Positions 1-8,542 of a DNA stretch of 31,421 nt are shown here, in pieces. Every line of letters starts with the position of its first letter. Position 1 is the stretch's first letter. The translations under genes and the position numbers were made by a program. Source of the stretch: Baffinella frigidus (taxonomy: Eukaryota; Cryptophyceae; Cryptomonadales; Baffinellaceae); NCBI GenBank assembly GCA_026770585.1, contig MU646821.1, positions 10,933-42,353 on the forward strand, written 5' to 3'. A model generated the notes under the pieces. The model had not been told where the DNA came from, made no database searches, and saw only the letters and a program-made list of their open reading frames with translations.

Positions 1-24
1 GGGGGGGGGGGGGGGGGGCGGGGG
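1..24. repeat. poly-G tract at window start
   Basis: A run of 18 G, one C and five more G opens the window. Similar mononucleotide runs sit at 150-178 and 199-209, and a C run ends the window. It may be a contig edge; no function is implied. Confidence 0.8.
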
Positions 25-107
25 TTAATAAACTTATTTACAACCGTCGTGTTCCGTTTGCCGGGTTTAATAGATAGACGAACGCGACCGGGGCGAGCCA
101 GAGGGTC

Positions 108-250
108 TAGCTCTGTCTCAGTTAGATCTGGGCTTCCCATAAATTCGCACCCCCCCCCCCATTTTGACCCCCCCCCCATGAAATTCACCTGTGAAATTGG
201 GGGGGGGGGCGAATTTATGGGGAGCCCAAATCTGACTGGGACCGAGCTAC
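108..250. repeat. foldback element with G/C homopolymer interior
   Basis: The left arm (about 108-148, containing CCCATAAATTCGC) is repeated inverted at about 209-250 (GCGAATTTATGGGG). The arms are about 40 bp with a few mismatches. Long C runs lie inside the left arm and a G run next to the right arm, so the stem extends through homopolymers. The outer end, AGCTCTGTCTCA, resembles the terminus of the AGCTCTGCCTCA family seen at 22.7, 23.4 and 25.4 kb. Confidence 0.75.
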
Positions 251-523
251 ATGGTGCGGGGTGGTCACCAGCCAATCAACGCCATCCTCGAATCACTCTG
301 CTTCGAATTCGCTGCACGGCCATCTTCGTGTCCACTCCAGGCCCTTGGGTGGGGTATTCCGTGCTCGTTCTTGGAGCCGTTTGCTCGTTTTCGGAGCCGT
401 TTTTAGGCTAAAATTGACTTTTGAGAAAGTTTCCCCATCAAAAATGACTTTTGAATACCCCCCCCTCCAGCCCTGCGTGGATTGCAACCTTTCAAGTTGA
501 CTTGAGTAGCGCGTGGTCGTGCA
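251..523. other. intergenic stretch, no gene recognised
   Basis: Short overlapping open frames on both strands show no recognisable domain. The stretch contains a small imperfect duplication (GGAGCCGTTTGCTCGTTTTC followed by GGAGCCGTTTTTAGGC, and two similar AAATTGACTTTTGA/AAATGACTTTTGA segments). I see nothing else. Confidence 0.5.
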
Positions 524-693
524 GTTGAGATCTTATCTCAGAAAAGGGATTTTAAAATTCGTTTTCTTAAGTCAATTCCTGTACAAATTCGTCAACTTAT
601 TCTTTTCTCTGCGCATAAGTTGACAAATTTGAAGGGTGGTTGACTTAAGAAAACGAATTTAAAAATCCCTTTTCTGAGATAAGATCTCTCAAC
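524..693. repeat. 170-bp foldback (MITE-like) element
   Basis: The arm at 524-574 (GAGATCTTATCTCAGAAAAG...) is inverted at 641-693. The arms are about 50 bp and nearly identical. The loop has a second inverted pair (CAAATTCGTCAACTTA against TAAGTTGACAAATTTG), so the whole unit can fold into one long hairpin. It has no coding capacity. Confidence 0.85.
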
Positions 694-788
694 ACGGGGT
701 GGAACCTCATCCGGGGACAGGTTTGATTTAAAAGTAAATGGATCCCTGTTTGTTCATAGGAGTTGGATGAAGGTTAATTAGGTGATTA

Positions 789-884
789 AGTAAATTTAAT
801 CAAGACCAGAACCCGGTCTAACAGGCCCTTTTCTTAGTAAATTTAATTCAGACCAGAACCCGGTTTGATAGGCCATTTTCTTTT
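789..884 (+). repeat. tandem duplication, about 47-bp unit
   Basis: Two head-to-tail copies of a segment beginning TAAATTTAATCAAGACCAGA (second copy TAAATTTAATTCAGACCAGA) and ending near CTTTTCTTAG. The copies differ at several bases. Confidence 0.8.
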
Positions 885-948
885 AAATCAAACATGTTCC
901 CGGATGAACTTGCCGTTCAGCACCAGGCGCCAGGATTGCAAGACAACG

Positions 949-1185
949 CCTAGCTCTGTCTCAGTCTGTGTGAGTGCACCAATTTGGCGAGCCGGGGCTG
1001 GTGTCCGCTCCAAAGTCTCTGGGGATAAACCCCATGTAGGCATAGCCGGAGTGACTTTACACATGATGTGTAAAGTCACGTCCGGCTATGCCTACATGGG
1101 GTGTATCCCCAGGAAGTTGGAGGATTCGTACCGTGCACCCAGCATGTCAACTTGAGAATAGTCGGTCAACCCGGGTGATGCAGTG
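949..1185 (-). mobile_element. AGCTCTGCCTCA-family element split by a nested hairpin
   Basis: Read on the minus strand, this matches the roughly 130-bp family at 22701-22832, 23350-23481, 25343-25475 and 25661-25785: ACTATTCTCAAGTTGACATG, a GCGGTAC segment and a TGAGGCAGAGCT-like end. The family sequence is interrupted at 1017-1112 by a different near-perfect palindrome, so one element has inserted into another. Confidence 0.75.
1017..1112. repeat. near-perfect 96-bp palindrome
   Basis: CTGGGGATAAACCCCATGTAGG... is followed after a two-base centre by its reverse complement, ending ...CCTACATGGGGTGTATCCCCAG. It sits inside the element at 949-1185. A half copy (CTGGGGATGCAACCCCATGC...AGTGACTTTACAAAG) lies at 23576-23620. 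Confidence 0.85.
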
Positions 1186-1197
1186 CTACAATGTGGG

Positions 1198-1540
1198 ATC
1201 AAATGTTTTGATCGTGCCTCCGATTTGTTCCAGGGGTCACCCAAAACCAGCAGGGTTCGAGGATTGGTCCGGCCAGCAGTCAATTTGCCCTAACCGGGCT
1301 TCAAAGGGATTGCTTGAATAACCCGTAAGCGACAAGACCTACGACCCTACGGTAGGCAACCCGTAGGGGCATAGGGGGGTTTCTCCGGAGGGCTGAGCAA
1401 GATCTACGTGGGGACTTTCGAGCCCCCCGAAATCAAGTGTTTTGATCGTGTGACCCACCTCCGATTTATATCAGGGGTCGCTAGAAAGCAGTACACATAG
1501 GCCAGACGCAAAGGAAGACATCAATTGCTGGCTGGTACCT
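1198..1540 (+). repeat. dispersed repeat, direct copy at 25.06-25.33 kb
   Basis: 1435-1540 (TGTTTTGATCGTGTGACCCA ... TCAATTGCTGGCTGGTACCT) matches 25230-25333 almost base for base. An upstream part (CAGGGTTCGAGGATTGG...) matches 25076-25115. The two copies carry different insertions after GCTGGTACCT: a 195-bp MITE here, an AGCTCTGCCTCA-family element at 25.34 kb. Confidence 0.8.
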
Positions 1541-1735
1541 CCACCCTGGATGGAACATTATGGTATTTTGAGAATTCTTAAGTCAACCCCCCTTGAGATG
1601 CGGCCGTATTGCGGCTGCCCCGTGATGAATGGATCTGGTACCAAAAAGTCGAATACGTATTTTAGTGGTTTAAATCATGTCAACTTTTGCGATAAAGGGT
1701 TCTTCGGGATTGGCCGCAGGTCCCCTCCAGGGTGG
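1541..1735 (+). mobile_element. 195-bp MITE-like element, CCACCCTGG termini
   Basis: Bounded by CCACCCTGG and CCAGGGTGG. It is present as an inverted copy of 197 bp at 17763-17959, with the internal landmarks ATTTTAGTGG/CCACTAAAAT and TCAACTTTTGCGATAAAGGG conserved. It has no coding capacity. Confidence 0.8.
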
Positions 1736-1864
1736 ACCGCTAGCACGCTGGAAGCCGCATCTTCCGGTTCAGCGGGGAACCCATGCACCGTCCGGGCGGG
1801 GAACCCCTGCACCGTCCGGGGTTCCCCGCAGTTTCCGCTCAGCATGGCCGCTTGTTGGAGTCCC

Positions 1865-2001
1865 CGCTGTCGAGCCAACTCGGCACATATAAGACAGTCA
1901 GGACCGGGATTCCGGCCCTGGCTTTTCATTTTCAAAGTGCATTTCCTTCAGGATTCAGGTTAAAGTTTTTAACATTGTGTCCCGTCCTCGCTCGGTAGCG
2001 G
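1865..2001 (+). mobile_element. 137-bp MITE-like element, CCGCT...AGCGG termini
   Basis: An inverted copy lies at 21599-21736. Both have CCGCT/AGCGG ends, an internal palindrome around GGACCGGGATTCCGGCCC, and the flank-to-core segment GTCGAGCCAACTCGGCACAT. The second copy interrupts a duplicated coding exon, which helps define its ends. Confidence 0.75.
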
Positions 2002-2065
2002 TTCGTGGGTGACACGGCAGCATTTTTTTCTGCTGTCTCGCCTTGCTCCGCTCAGTTTCAAAGGG

Positions 2066-2204
2066 AAACGACCCGAAATTAGGGTAGTTGAGCCTACGGA
2101 TCTCCTATGACCAGGCCTACCGTAGGAGGTAGGACCAGGTCCTGGGAGCCCCTCGGCCTACGGTAGGCAACCCGTAGGCTAAACTACCCTAATTGCGGGT
2201 TGTT
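2066..2204. repeat. foldback element, AAACGACCCGAAATTAGGG termini
   Basis: The left arm AAACGACCCGAAATTAGGG... is inverted at the right end (...CCCTAATTGCGGGTTGTT). The inside holds CCTACCGTAGG and CCTACGGTAGG. An inverted-orientation relative is at 4102-4250. Confidence 0.8.
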
Positions 2205-2826
2205 AAACAACGAAGTTGAGCAATGAAGGGAGTACCTCGTCCTGGATGCCTAGATGGCGTTTCAGAATCTCCGCAGGCGCTTCTGTGAGACTCGCTGCCG
2301 CGCTGCGCACAAGCACAGCCGTGAGCCCTCTACGGATAGCGAGCGGTTCGACCCCAGGGCAACGCGGTTCGACCCCAGGGCAACACATTCGTGAGCTGAG
2401 CAGCATGCGCCGGGGAGCAAGAGAGTGCAGCGCCGGAGTGACGCCATTGAGGACGGTGCTGGGGTTCCCACACCACAGAGCGAGCGCGTGCTGCTGTAAT
2501 AAAACGGCCCGAGAGGCGGGAAGGTGCCTGCAGCTTGACTCGTCACCAGCTTCCGCTCTGACCCCCGCTGCCCCGCCAACCTGCTTAATGACAAAATGCC
2601 CTCCTCCTCCGCCGCCGCCCCCCGCGGCTTCACCGTCTCCAAATTCGCCAACCTTTTGCTCGCCCGCTGCCTCACCGTCACCGTATTCGCCCGCCTTCTC
2701 CCCGTCTGCCTGACCTCCAAGTGCTCGCTCAGGGCTGGGAACAGTCCCAGCCATCCTAAATCCGCCCCCAGAGGATTTTTCGCCAGCGGGGAACTCCGAA
2801 TCTTGAAGCTTTGTTCGTAGCTCCAA
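2203..2826 (-). CDS. hypothetical 207-residue GC-rich ORF
   Basis: This minus-strand frame opens with ATG at 2826 and ends with TAA at 2203, at the edge of a foldback element. Visible features are an acidic, Gly-rich section with a near repeat (GEYGDGEAAGE then GEFGDGEAAGG), a poly-Gly run, a tandem CPGVEPRCPGVEP made by a 21-bp DNA duplication at 2342-2384, and a helical C-terminus (EILKRHLGIQDEVLPSLL). No domain is recognised. A 165-residue frame on the opposite strand (2216-2713) ends in Pro/Ser repeats and is more likely the shadow, but base composition alone cannot exclude it. The lack of repeats inside this block and its higher GC set it apart from its surroundings. It may be an exon rather than a whole gene. 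Confidence 0.35.
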   Translation of the reverse strand: MELRTKLQDSEFPAGEKSSGGGFRMAGTVPSPERALGGQADGEKAGEYGDGEAAGEQKVGEFGDGEAAGGGGGGGGHFVIKQVGGAAGVRAEAGDESSCRHLPASRAVLLQQHALALWCGNPSTVLNGVTPALHSLAPRRMLLSSRMCCPGVEPRCPGVEPLAIRRGLTAVLVRSAAASLTEAPAEILKRHLGIQDEVLPSLLNFVV

Positions 2827-2860
2827 ATTTACGAAATTTAGTTTAATAATAAGTTTCGGT

Positions 2861-3396
2861 GAGCGCGGTCTCGGTGTCCTGTTGCCAGGAGCGACTGAGA
2901 CTAAGCAGGGGACCTTGGGGGGGGATAGCCACCGCCGAAGTGTAAGCCTCGGTCGGACAGGTGATGAGCCTCAGATGGAGGCTCATCACCTGTCCGATCG
3001 AGGCTGCACAGAAGGGCTTTTCTCGCACTGCAACGTGGGGGGCCTAGGTGGTGGAGGGGGTTTTCTGCTCTCCTCGCGTGGTATAAGTGGCCCGCAAGGA
3101 GAGTGGTCCACATACTTTTGCCCAGTCCGGGGCAACTGTGTGTGGCTTAGGCAGGGGCCCCACGCAACGGGGTGCTCTGCATAAGTGGAGACATCGGGGA
3201 GTAATACGTTGACCGAGGGGCCGAAAGGTTCATCGGGTTTTAACGACGCTCCTTGGTGGCTCCCTTATAATATGGGTAGTGGCAGTTACTTGACTTAGAC
3301 TTCGACTTGTGATAACCCTGAACGAAGTCTAAGCTCGCCTCATTTCTGCGCCGTGCATTTCACTTTCGAATAAAGTCAATAAGTGTCAATAAGTGG
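2861..3396 (+). repeat. dispersed repeat, inverted 540-bp copy at 6085-6627
   Basis: Starts at GAGCGCGGTCTCGGTGTCCT and ends near CGAATAAAGTCAATAAGTG. The reverse complement occurs at 6085-6627 with many point differences and small indels. Shared landmarks are the poly-G/C at about 2917, CACCTGTCCGATCGAGGC, GGCCCGCAAGGAGAGTGGTC, CATCGGGGAGTAATACG and TATGGGTAGTGGCAG. There is no long ORF, so it is a non-autonomous or decayed element. Confidence 0.85.
2947..3005. repeat. hairpin inside the 540-bp repeat
   Basis: GCCTCGGTCGGACAGGTGAT... with its reverse complement after a five-base AGATG loop; the arms are 27 bp with one mismatch. The sister copy (about 6488-6513) has only one arm, so the hairpin was made by an inverted duplication after the two copies separated. 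Confidence 0.85.
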
Positions 3397-4101
3397 TCCA
3401 TCGGACCTAAAGGACCAAGAAACGTTCGTGCTGCTGTATGACGTTCATTAAAGCTCCATAAGCTCCATAATTTAAGAGGATTTGTGAACTTCGCCACGGG
3501 CATGGGGTGCTCGCTCCTCGGGGGAACTCCGAAACCTTCGTTCTCTGCAGTCCTTTCTACGGAAGGGCGTGTCGTTGGCATATGTTGGGCGAAATTAAAA
3601 CCTAAAGGACCTAAAGGTCGTTCGTAGCCTCCAGAATTGTGAAGCTCCTATGCTCCAACCATGGGATACCATGAGCCTCATAAAGGCTGACTTGGGTTCG
3701 GTGTGTGGGCGAGCGCGGTCCTCTGGATCAACGCAAACACCCCAAGAGAGCCACCCTGTATCCCCTCTTCACGAGCCTCTGCACTGGAGAGCGAAACGCG
3801 ATCCGAAAGCAATCATGCTTTCTCTGCAGATCCCTTCTACGGAACGGCGTGTCGTTGGCATATGTTGGGCGAAATTAAAACCTAAAGGACCTAAAGGAGC
3901 CTCCAGAATTGTGGGGTTAGAATCCATCCGGGAAATGCTTGTATGAGCGGCCGACGCGGGGTACAGCAGTGGCACAATGCGTAGCATGTGCGGCGCTGAC
4001 GCTGGCTGTTTGGCAACAAATTATCAATCTCTCTCTGCACCTTCCGCGGTATGGGTTGGCGCGGGAGCTGGTACGTCGGCGGCAAGGGCGTGTTAGTTGT
4101 T
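3397..4101 (+). repeat. repeat block with CCTAAAGGACCTAAAGG family copies
   Basis: 3543-3614 and 3767-3915 share CTGCAGTCCTTTCTACGG-like sequence, GGCGTGTCGTTGGCATATGT, GGGCGAAATTAAAACC and CCTAAAGGACCTAAAGG. A third copy, in the same orientation, is at 13094-13232. Open frames here are short and overlap the repeats, so no gene is called. Confidence 0.75.
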
Positions 4102-4250
4102 AAACGACCCGAAATTAGGGTAGTTAAGCCTACGGGTTGCCTACCATAGGCCGAGGGGCTCCTAGGACCTGGTCCTAGGAGAACTACCTCCTACGGTAGG
4201 CCTGGTCATAGGAGATACGTAGGCTAAACTACCCTAATTTTGGGTCGTTT
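4102..4250. repeat. foldback element, AAACGACCCGAAATTAGGG termini (copy 2)
   Basis: Same family as 2066-2204 with the interior reversed. The arms are about 35 bp, and the centre contains CCTAGGACCTGGTCCTAGG and CCTACGGTAGG. Confidence 0.8.
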
Positions 4251-4407
4251 CCCTATGAGTGTTGTGCTCGCCTCCCTTTCCCTCTCTTGGGCCCGTCCGC
4301 TCTGTCTCGGCGAATAGCAGCGCCAGGCTCTCAAGGCCTTGAGTCAAGTTTCAAGTTGAACTTTCTGAACCTGCATGGGTAGAGTCGAGGAGCTCATCCG
4401 TAGATTA

Positions 4408-4686
4408 CTACCAACTCCTCAAGAGTGAGGTGGGCTGTGGCCTTCGACGTGAGTGTAAATAAAAGCACCAAACCACCAAAGCACCATCGAGCCGGGCGGC
4501 AACAAGTCGGGCAGCATCTAATACATGTGACCTGAAGAGATAATCCTTCGCCTTGACCACTCGGCCAAACGTGCAGATTGACTCCGTGACCAAAAGGGAC
4601 ATGGGCACAAACCGGTCTCCGGGGAGTATATATTCCCTCAGCATATGCCATAGACTCCTTAAAAAGAGCATGGCCAAGATCAGCAA
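4408..4686 (-). pseudogene. possible coding relic, unknown
   Basis: A 92-codon minus-strand frame contains protein-like stretches (PGDRFVPMSLLVTES, FGRVVKAKDYLFRSHVLDAA). An overlapping frame upstream reads SGLANAFADLGHALFKES. The switch between frames and the lack of a start in a sensible place suggest a frameshifted relic, but a chance open frame is nearly as likely. No family is recognised. Confidence 0.2.
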
Positions 4687-4735
4687 ACGCGTTTGCTAAT
4701 CCAGAGTAGTGCTGCCGACGAGAACCCATGAACCA

Positions 4736-5285
4736 GTCTCATAACTACCAGGGGTTTCTAAAAACTGAACCTGGGTGGTGTGTCGGGCACCAGTTTTTAA
4801 CAGTTTGGGGGGCAAGCGGGAAACGATCAGGGTGGAGGTTACAGGCTTCAGGATCGAGGGAAGTTCCAGTGTCGAGGATCGAGTTTCCAGCTACCTTGTC
4901 TAATGAAGCAACCGCCTAAACCTGTGTCTGCATGCCAACACTGCCCGTTTTGTGGGTTGCCAAAATAAAACACTGGTGGGCTGCTTTGGCTCGTACTCGT
5001 CGGTCACACGTAGCAGAGGCCTAGCACAGAGGACACCAGCTGCCCTTTCTTCAGACCACAGATAATGTGAGGTAACACCTATAGATAATGTGAGGTAAAA
5101 ATGTAATCACGTGAAGTGTCACTCCTAGTTGGCTAATCCCTTGCTACTTCTGGCTGCGAAGTGAACATATGTCGCCTGGAGATCCGCTGTCACTATCGCA
5201 GGCAGCGTGTGAGTGGTGCAGAGCCTCTTTCGTTCTGCATCTAATTCTGAGTGTTAAAGCTTTGCAGACTGAGTGAGCAGTGTGA
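4736..5285. other. gene-less stretch, possible ancient duplicate at 8.9 kb
   Basis: No gene is seen. 5030-5125 (GAGGACACCAGCTGCCCTTT ... GTTGGCTAATC) resembles 8940-9035 (GAGGACCCCAGATGCCCTTT ... GTTGGCTAATT), with many differences. A 20-bp local duplication, ATAATGTGAGGTAA, lies at 5062-5099. Confidence 0.5.
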
Positions 5286-5289
5286 GGTG

Positions 5290-5411
5290 TACAGGGGTAC
5301 CTCGCTCATAAGAAACCAACCCCCCCTAGGACCCTACAGTAGGCCTATGCCTAGGGCCCTCTGGCGGTCCTAGGGGGGTGGCGGTTTCTTCTGAGCGAGG
5401 TACCCCTGCAT
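5290..5411. repeat. foldback element, TACAGGGGTACCTCGCTCAT termini
   Basis: The terminal inverted repeat starts TACAGGGGTACCTCGCTCAT and continues AAGAAACC; the interior has CCTAGG, a CCTACAGTAGG core and a G/C run. The same family is at 12343-12566 (compound) and 13660-13779. Translated ends read RYRGTSLIRN or MSEVPLY, so gene predictors will call spurious proteins from it. Confidence 0.85.
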
Positions 5412-5458
5412 GTGCACAACGAGGCCACGCGCGCGGCCCTTGCAGTGGATTCACAAGT

Positions 5459-5560
5459 TGCGGGGTATAAAATGGACCGATCATAGTCTGGTAATGGCAC
5501 GGGTTAGGCAATAACGGCGAACCCTCTTTAATAAATTCAGAAATCAGTAATCAGTAATCA
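5459..5560 (+). repeat. dispersed repeat, direct copy at 11195-11288
   Basis: Begins GCGGGGTATAAAATGGACCG and runs through GTAATGGCACGGGTTAGGCA to AATAAATTCAG and an AATCAGT repeat. The copy at 11.2 kb lies within the telomere-like array. Confidence 0.85.
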
Positions 5561-5626
5561 GCCAACTCTCCAACTACAGCAGCTTGCTGACAGCTGGTAA
5601 CAGCCCTCCAAAAGTGAAAGCTAATA

Positions 5627-5782
5627 GGGTAACGGCCTGAAAATGGGGTAGTTAGGCCTGCGGCATTGCCTAGGACCTCCTACCGTAGGCCGAGACTTTT
5701 TGGTCCTAGGATCCCTCGGCCTACGGTAGGAGGTCCTAGGCAATGCCGCAGGCCTAACTACCCCATTTTCAGGACGTTAGCC
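5627..5782. repeat. near-perfect 155-bp palindrome, AACGGCCTGAAAATGGGGTAG ends
   Basis: The arms of about 70 bp match almost completely, and the centre is ACTTTTTGGTCCTAGG-like. It contains CCTACCGTAGG and CCTACGGTAGG. A second copy at 13441-13594 has the same arms with the central asymmetric piece inverted. Confidence 0.9.
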
Positions 5783-5985
5783 AATGAAAGCGTTGACGGC
5801 AGAATACCGGTTACGAGTATCTTTGGTGCTTTGGTGCTTTTCTTGGTCTACGAGCTCATACTACATGTAGATCTGTCCGAATAAAGTTGGGTGCGCCTGA
5901 AATCCGCCCCCCATGTTCTAGAGCTCCTACGCGTAGGGGAGCTGGGAAGGGCAGACGTATCAGTCGTGGGAGAGCTGGGGAGGAA

Positions 5986-6048
5986 GCATGGCCTTTCTAA
6001 CAGGATAAGTTCCGGTGACCGCCTATGTTGGGAGCTCGAAGAACCTAC
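5986..6048 (+). repeat. solo arm of the GCATGGCC...GGGAGCTCGAAGAACC element
   Basis: Matches the left arm of the inverted-repeat element at 11854-12095 (GATAAGTTCCGGTG, CCTATGTTGGGAGCTCGAAG). A second solo arm is at 8789-8869. Here the arm breaks into a CCGGTACCGGTAC palindromic run. Confidence 0.75.
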
Positions 6049-6084
6049 CGGTACCGGTACGAGGACCTACGAGCTCGTACCTAC

Positions 6085-6627
6085 GCACTTATTGACACTC
6101 ATTGACTCTATTCGAAAGAGAAATGCACGGCGCAGAATTGAGGCGAGTTTAGGAAGGCATTCCGGGTCTACACTAGCACCTTCCTACCCAAGAGACTGCC
6201 ACTACCCATAATGAGGGATTCATCAAGGAGCTTCCCGCCAAAACCCGGTCAGACCGGTCGGCGTATTACTCCCCGATGTCTCCCTGCAGAGCACCCGCAA
6301 GGGCCTCTGCCTACTCCAAACATAATTGCCCCGCGCACCTCCTTACGAGTGTATGCCGGACCGGGCAAGTATGTGTGGACCACTCTCCTTGCGGGCCACT
6401 TATGCCACGCGAGAAGAGCAGGAAAACCCCCCTCCACCACCTAGGCCCCCACGTTGCGATGTGAGAAAAAGCCCTTCTGTGCAGTGGGAGGCTCATCACC
6501 TGTCCGATCGAGGCTCACACTGATCACACTTCGGTGTCAATAAGTGTGGTGTCTACCCCCCCCAAGGTCCCCTGCTTGGTCTCAGTCGCTCCTGGCAGCA
6601 GGACACCGAGACTCAGAGACCGCGCTC
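6085..6627 (-). repeat. 540-bp dispersed repeat, inverted copy of 2861-3396
   Basis: Reverse complement of 2861-3396 over its whole length. It ends CGAGACTCAGAGACCGCGCTC. It lacks the second hairpin arm and has a different poly-C stretch at 6556-6563. Confidence 0.85.
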
Positions 6628-7344
6628 ATCATGCTACTGGACGACCCTGGGTATCCTCCTCGTAAGCTGCCGACTCATGTCCCTACCGTGCGGTATCAGG
6701 ACAGCATCTTACAGGGTTGTGAGGTGCGGTTGCCGCAAAGGCCCCATACCCCCCCCCCCTACGAAGCTTCGTACCTCCCTCGCGAGTCCCCTCGCTTGCT
6801 CGTCTCTTGCACCTCCACTTGGCAGCCCTGAGTACGAAGGCCTTCGTAGTATTGATCGCTCACCAGGTGCGGTCAAGCTTTAGGACCGGCAGCTTTAGGT
6901 CCGGTACGAGACCGGACCTAAAGCAGAGTACATGTACCGGTACGAAGCTTCGTACATGCATGCACCGGCCGGTAGGATACCGGTACGAGCTCGTACATGT
7001 AGGAGGTCCTACCGGTACTGCCCGCCCACCTGAGCAAACTCCCGAGCTGTCGATTATCATTGTACGAGCTGTCGGAGATTTCTGCCGTCATCGTTTGAGG
7101 AGGCCCCGCCTCCGAGACACTTATTGAGGCGTGTTGAGGTTCCCTGTAGTAAACAACTGAAAACAAGGGGACTTTGGGGAAGTCACGTCCAGTGTACATG
7201 TACGAGCTCGTAGTAAAGATCTGAAAATGGGACCGTTTTACTACAGAGATTGAAGATTACAACAATGTCCGCCTTTCTATTATTCTGCTGACCTCGCTTG
7301 GAGCTCTCGGGATGAAATCCTGAAATTTCCCTTTTTCTCCTCAG
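6628..7344. other. palindrome-rich spacer upstream of the coiled-coil gene
   Basis: No gene is called. 6840-7215 is dense in short perfect palindromes (TACGAAGCTTCGTA, TGCATGCA, ACCGGCCGGT, TACCGGTA, GTACGAGCTCGTAC, ACATGT). 6891-6923 is a hairpin (GCTTTAGGTCCGGT / ACCGGACCTAAAGC, nearly). The last bases, a T/C-rich tract ending CTCAG at 7344, form a good splice acceptor for the gene that follows. Confidence 0.55.
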
Positions 7345-7997
7345 GCCACCCGTCGAAAAGAAACCAAAGACACAAAGAAACCCAAGACATGACCCTAGCA
7401 CCGTTGAGACGCGCATCGAGCGTCCGTGACGCCTGCAGGTCGAAGGACACGCTGATTGCGCAACTGAACGCGCTCCTCGACGCTGTTGCGGCAGCGAAGG
7501 ACGGCGAGGAGCGAGAGGTGGCGCTCGAGGCATGGGAAAGGGAAAAGGCAGAGATCGCAAGAAGTCTACGCGAGCTCGTCGGCTCTATGAACGAAGAGAA
7601 CATCAAGGTGGTGCAAGAGATCACGAAGCCCCTCGAAGATGCCCGGGTAGGCGCTGGTGCTGGCACGAGGACGCCGGAAGCTCCTGCAAAGAGACCGGCA
7701 CGGCTCTTCCTGCATGGAGCTCCTCCATCCGAGCATCGCGATGAGCTGCAAGGGTGCAACCGCCAGATCGAGCTCGGCACGGAGCCCTTCCCCGAGCCGA
7801 ACATGCCAGCACACGCGAACCTGCGGCGCTCAAACGCAGTGCGGACATTCGTCCAGGAGCCGGAAGCTTGCCGTGTGCGCGGTCGGCGCGGCAGCCTGAG
7901 TCTCCTGGAGGACACGAAGGTGTCTCCCGTGGGCTTTTTCCGCACGACCACGCACAAACTCGGCAAGAGCTTCAAGGCGCTGGCTTTTTCCATCTGA
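7345..7997 (+). CDS. hypothetical coiled-coil protein, probably terminal exon
   Basis: The frame with ATG at 7389 encodes 202 residues and ends at TGA 7995-7997. It stays open upstream to a strong acceptor (CTTTTTCTCCTCAG at 7331-7344), so the true exon may start at 7345 and the gene may have lost or hidden earlier exons. Residues 15-85 are Leu/Ala/Glu/Lys-rich with a heptad-like pattern (KDTLIAQLNALLDAV, EALEAWEREKAEIARSL-like), predicting a coiled coil. The C-terminal half is Arg/Pro-rich without a recognised domain and ends SFKALAFSI. The sequence is GC-rich at third positions, unlike the flanking repeats. AATAAA at 8071 fits a 3' processing signal. A longer antisense frame exists but is Ser/Arg-biased like a shadow. 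Function unknown. Confidence 0.6.
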
Positions 7998-8070
7998 AAC
8001 CTGCGCGCCGCCGCATGCTGCTGAGGTGGTGTGGCATGTCCGTTTGTGCGGGCGGTCGCTCACGCTGATC

Positions 8071-8076
8071 AATAAA
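8071..8076 (+). terminator. possible polyadenylation signal
   Basis: AATAAA lies 74 nt after the stop codon of the coiled-coil ORF. Only position and sequence support it. Confidence 0.35.
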
Positions 8077-8188
8077 CCTGCAATGGCTCCAATCGGTTGT
8101 CTGTCTCCGCACGCCTCTCGCTCTGTCTCTCTGTCTCTCTGCTCTCAATCCCAGCTTTCCACGGTCGTGCTGAGAGATCACAATCTTA

Positions 8189-8457
8189 TTGGCAAACTTC
8201 GAACTTTGAGGTGGGTTTAGCTACGGAATTTCCTACCGTAGGAAGTAGACAATTCCGTAGGGCCATAGGACTAATTCACAAACTTCGAACTTTGAGGTGG
8301 GTTTAGCTACGGAATTTCCTACCGTAGGAAGTAGACAATTCCGTAGGGCCATAGGACTAATTTGGTTTTTAGTCCTATGGTCCTACGGAATTGTCTACTT
8401 CCTACGGTAGGAAATTCCGTAGCTAAACCCACCTCAAAGTTCGAAGTTTGCCGACTA
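8189..8457. repeat. three-arm foldback: left, left, inverted right
   Basis: 8189-8274 and 8275-8361 are direct copies of one arm (CAAACTTCGAACTTTGAGGT ... GGGCCATAGGACTAATT). 8368-8457 is the same arm inverted. The element thus has a tandemly duplicated left arm and a single right arm. Each arm has the core CCTACCGTAGG. Confidence 0.9.
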
Positions 8458-8542
8458 AATCACTGAACGTGAACAAGGACACACATCGTCACCAGGGGGT
8501 CTTAGATCCAGTTGATCACACAGCTCAGGAGAGGCTCGTATT

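Noticed and set aside
2342-2384. Tandem GGTTCGACCCC resembling tRNA B boxes (SINE or tRNA)
   Set aside because: No A box or cloverleaf could be found upstream. The segment is a 21-bp duplication within an ORF.
7280-7993. 237-codon minus-strand frame opposite the coiled-coil ORF
   Set aside because: Ser/Arg/Ala-biased composition typical of the antisense of a GC-rich Glu/Lys/Leu coding strand. The plus strand has the acceptor and the AATAAA.
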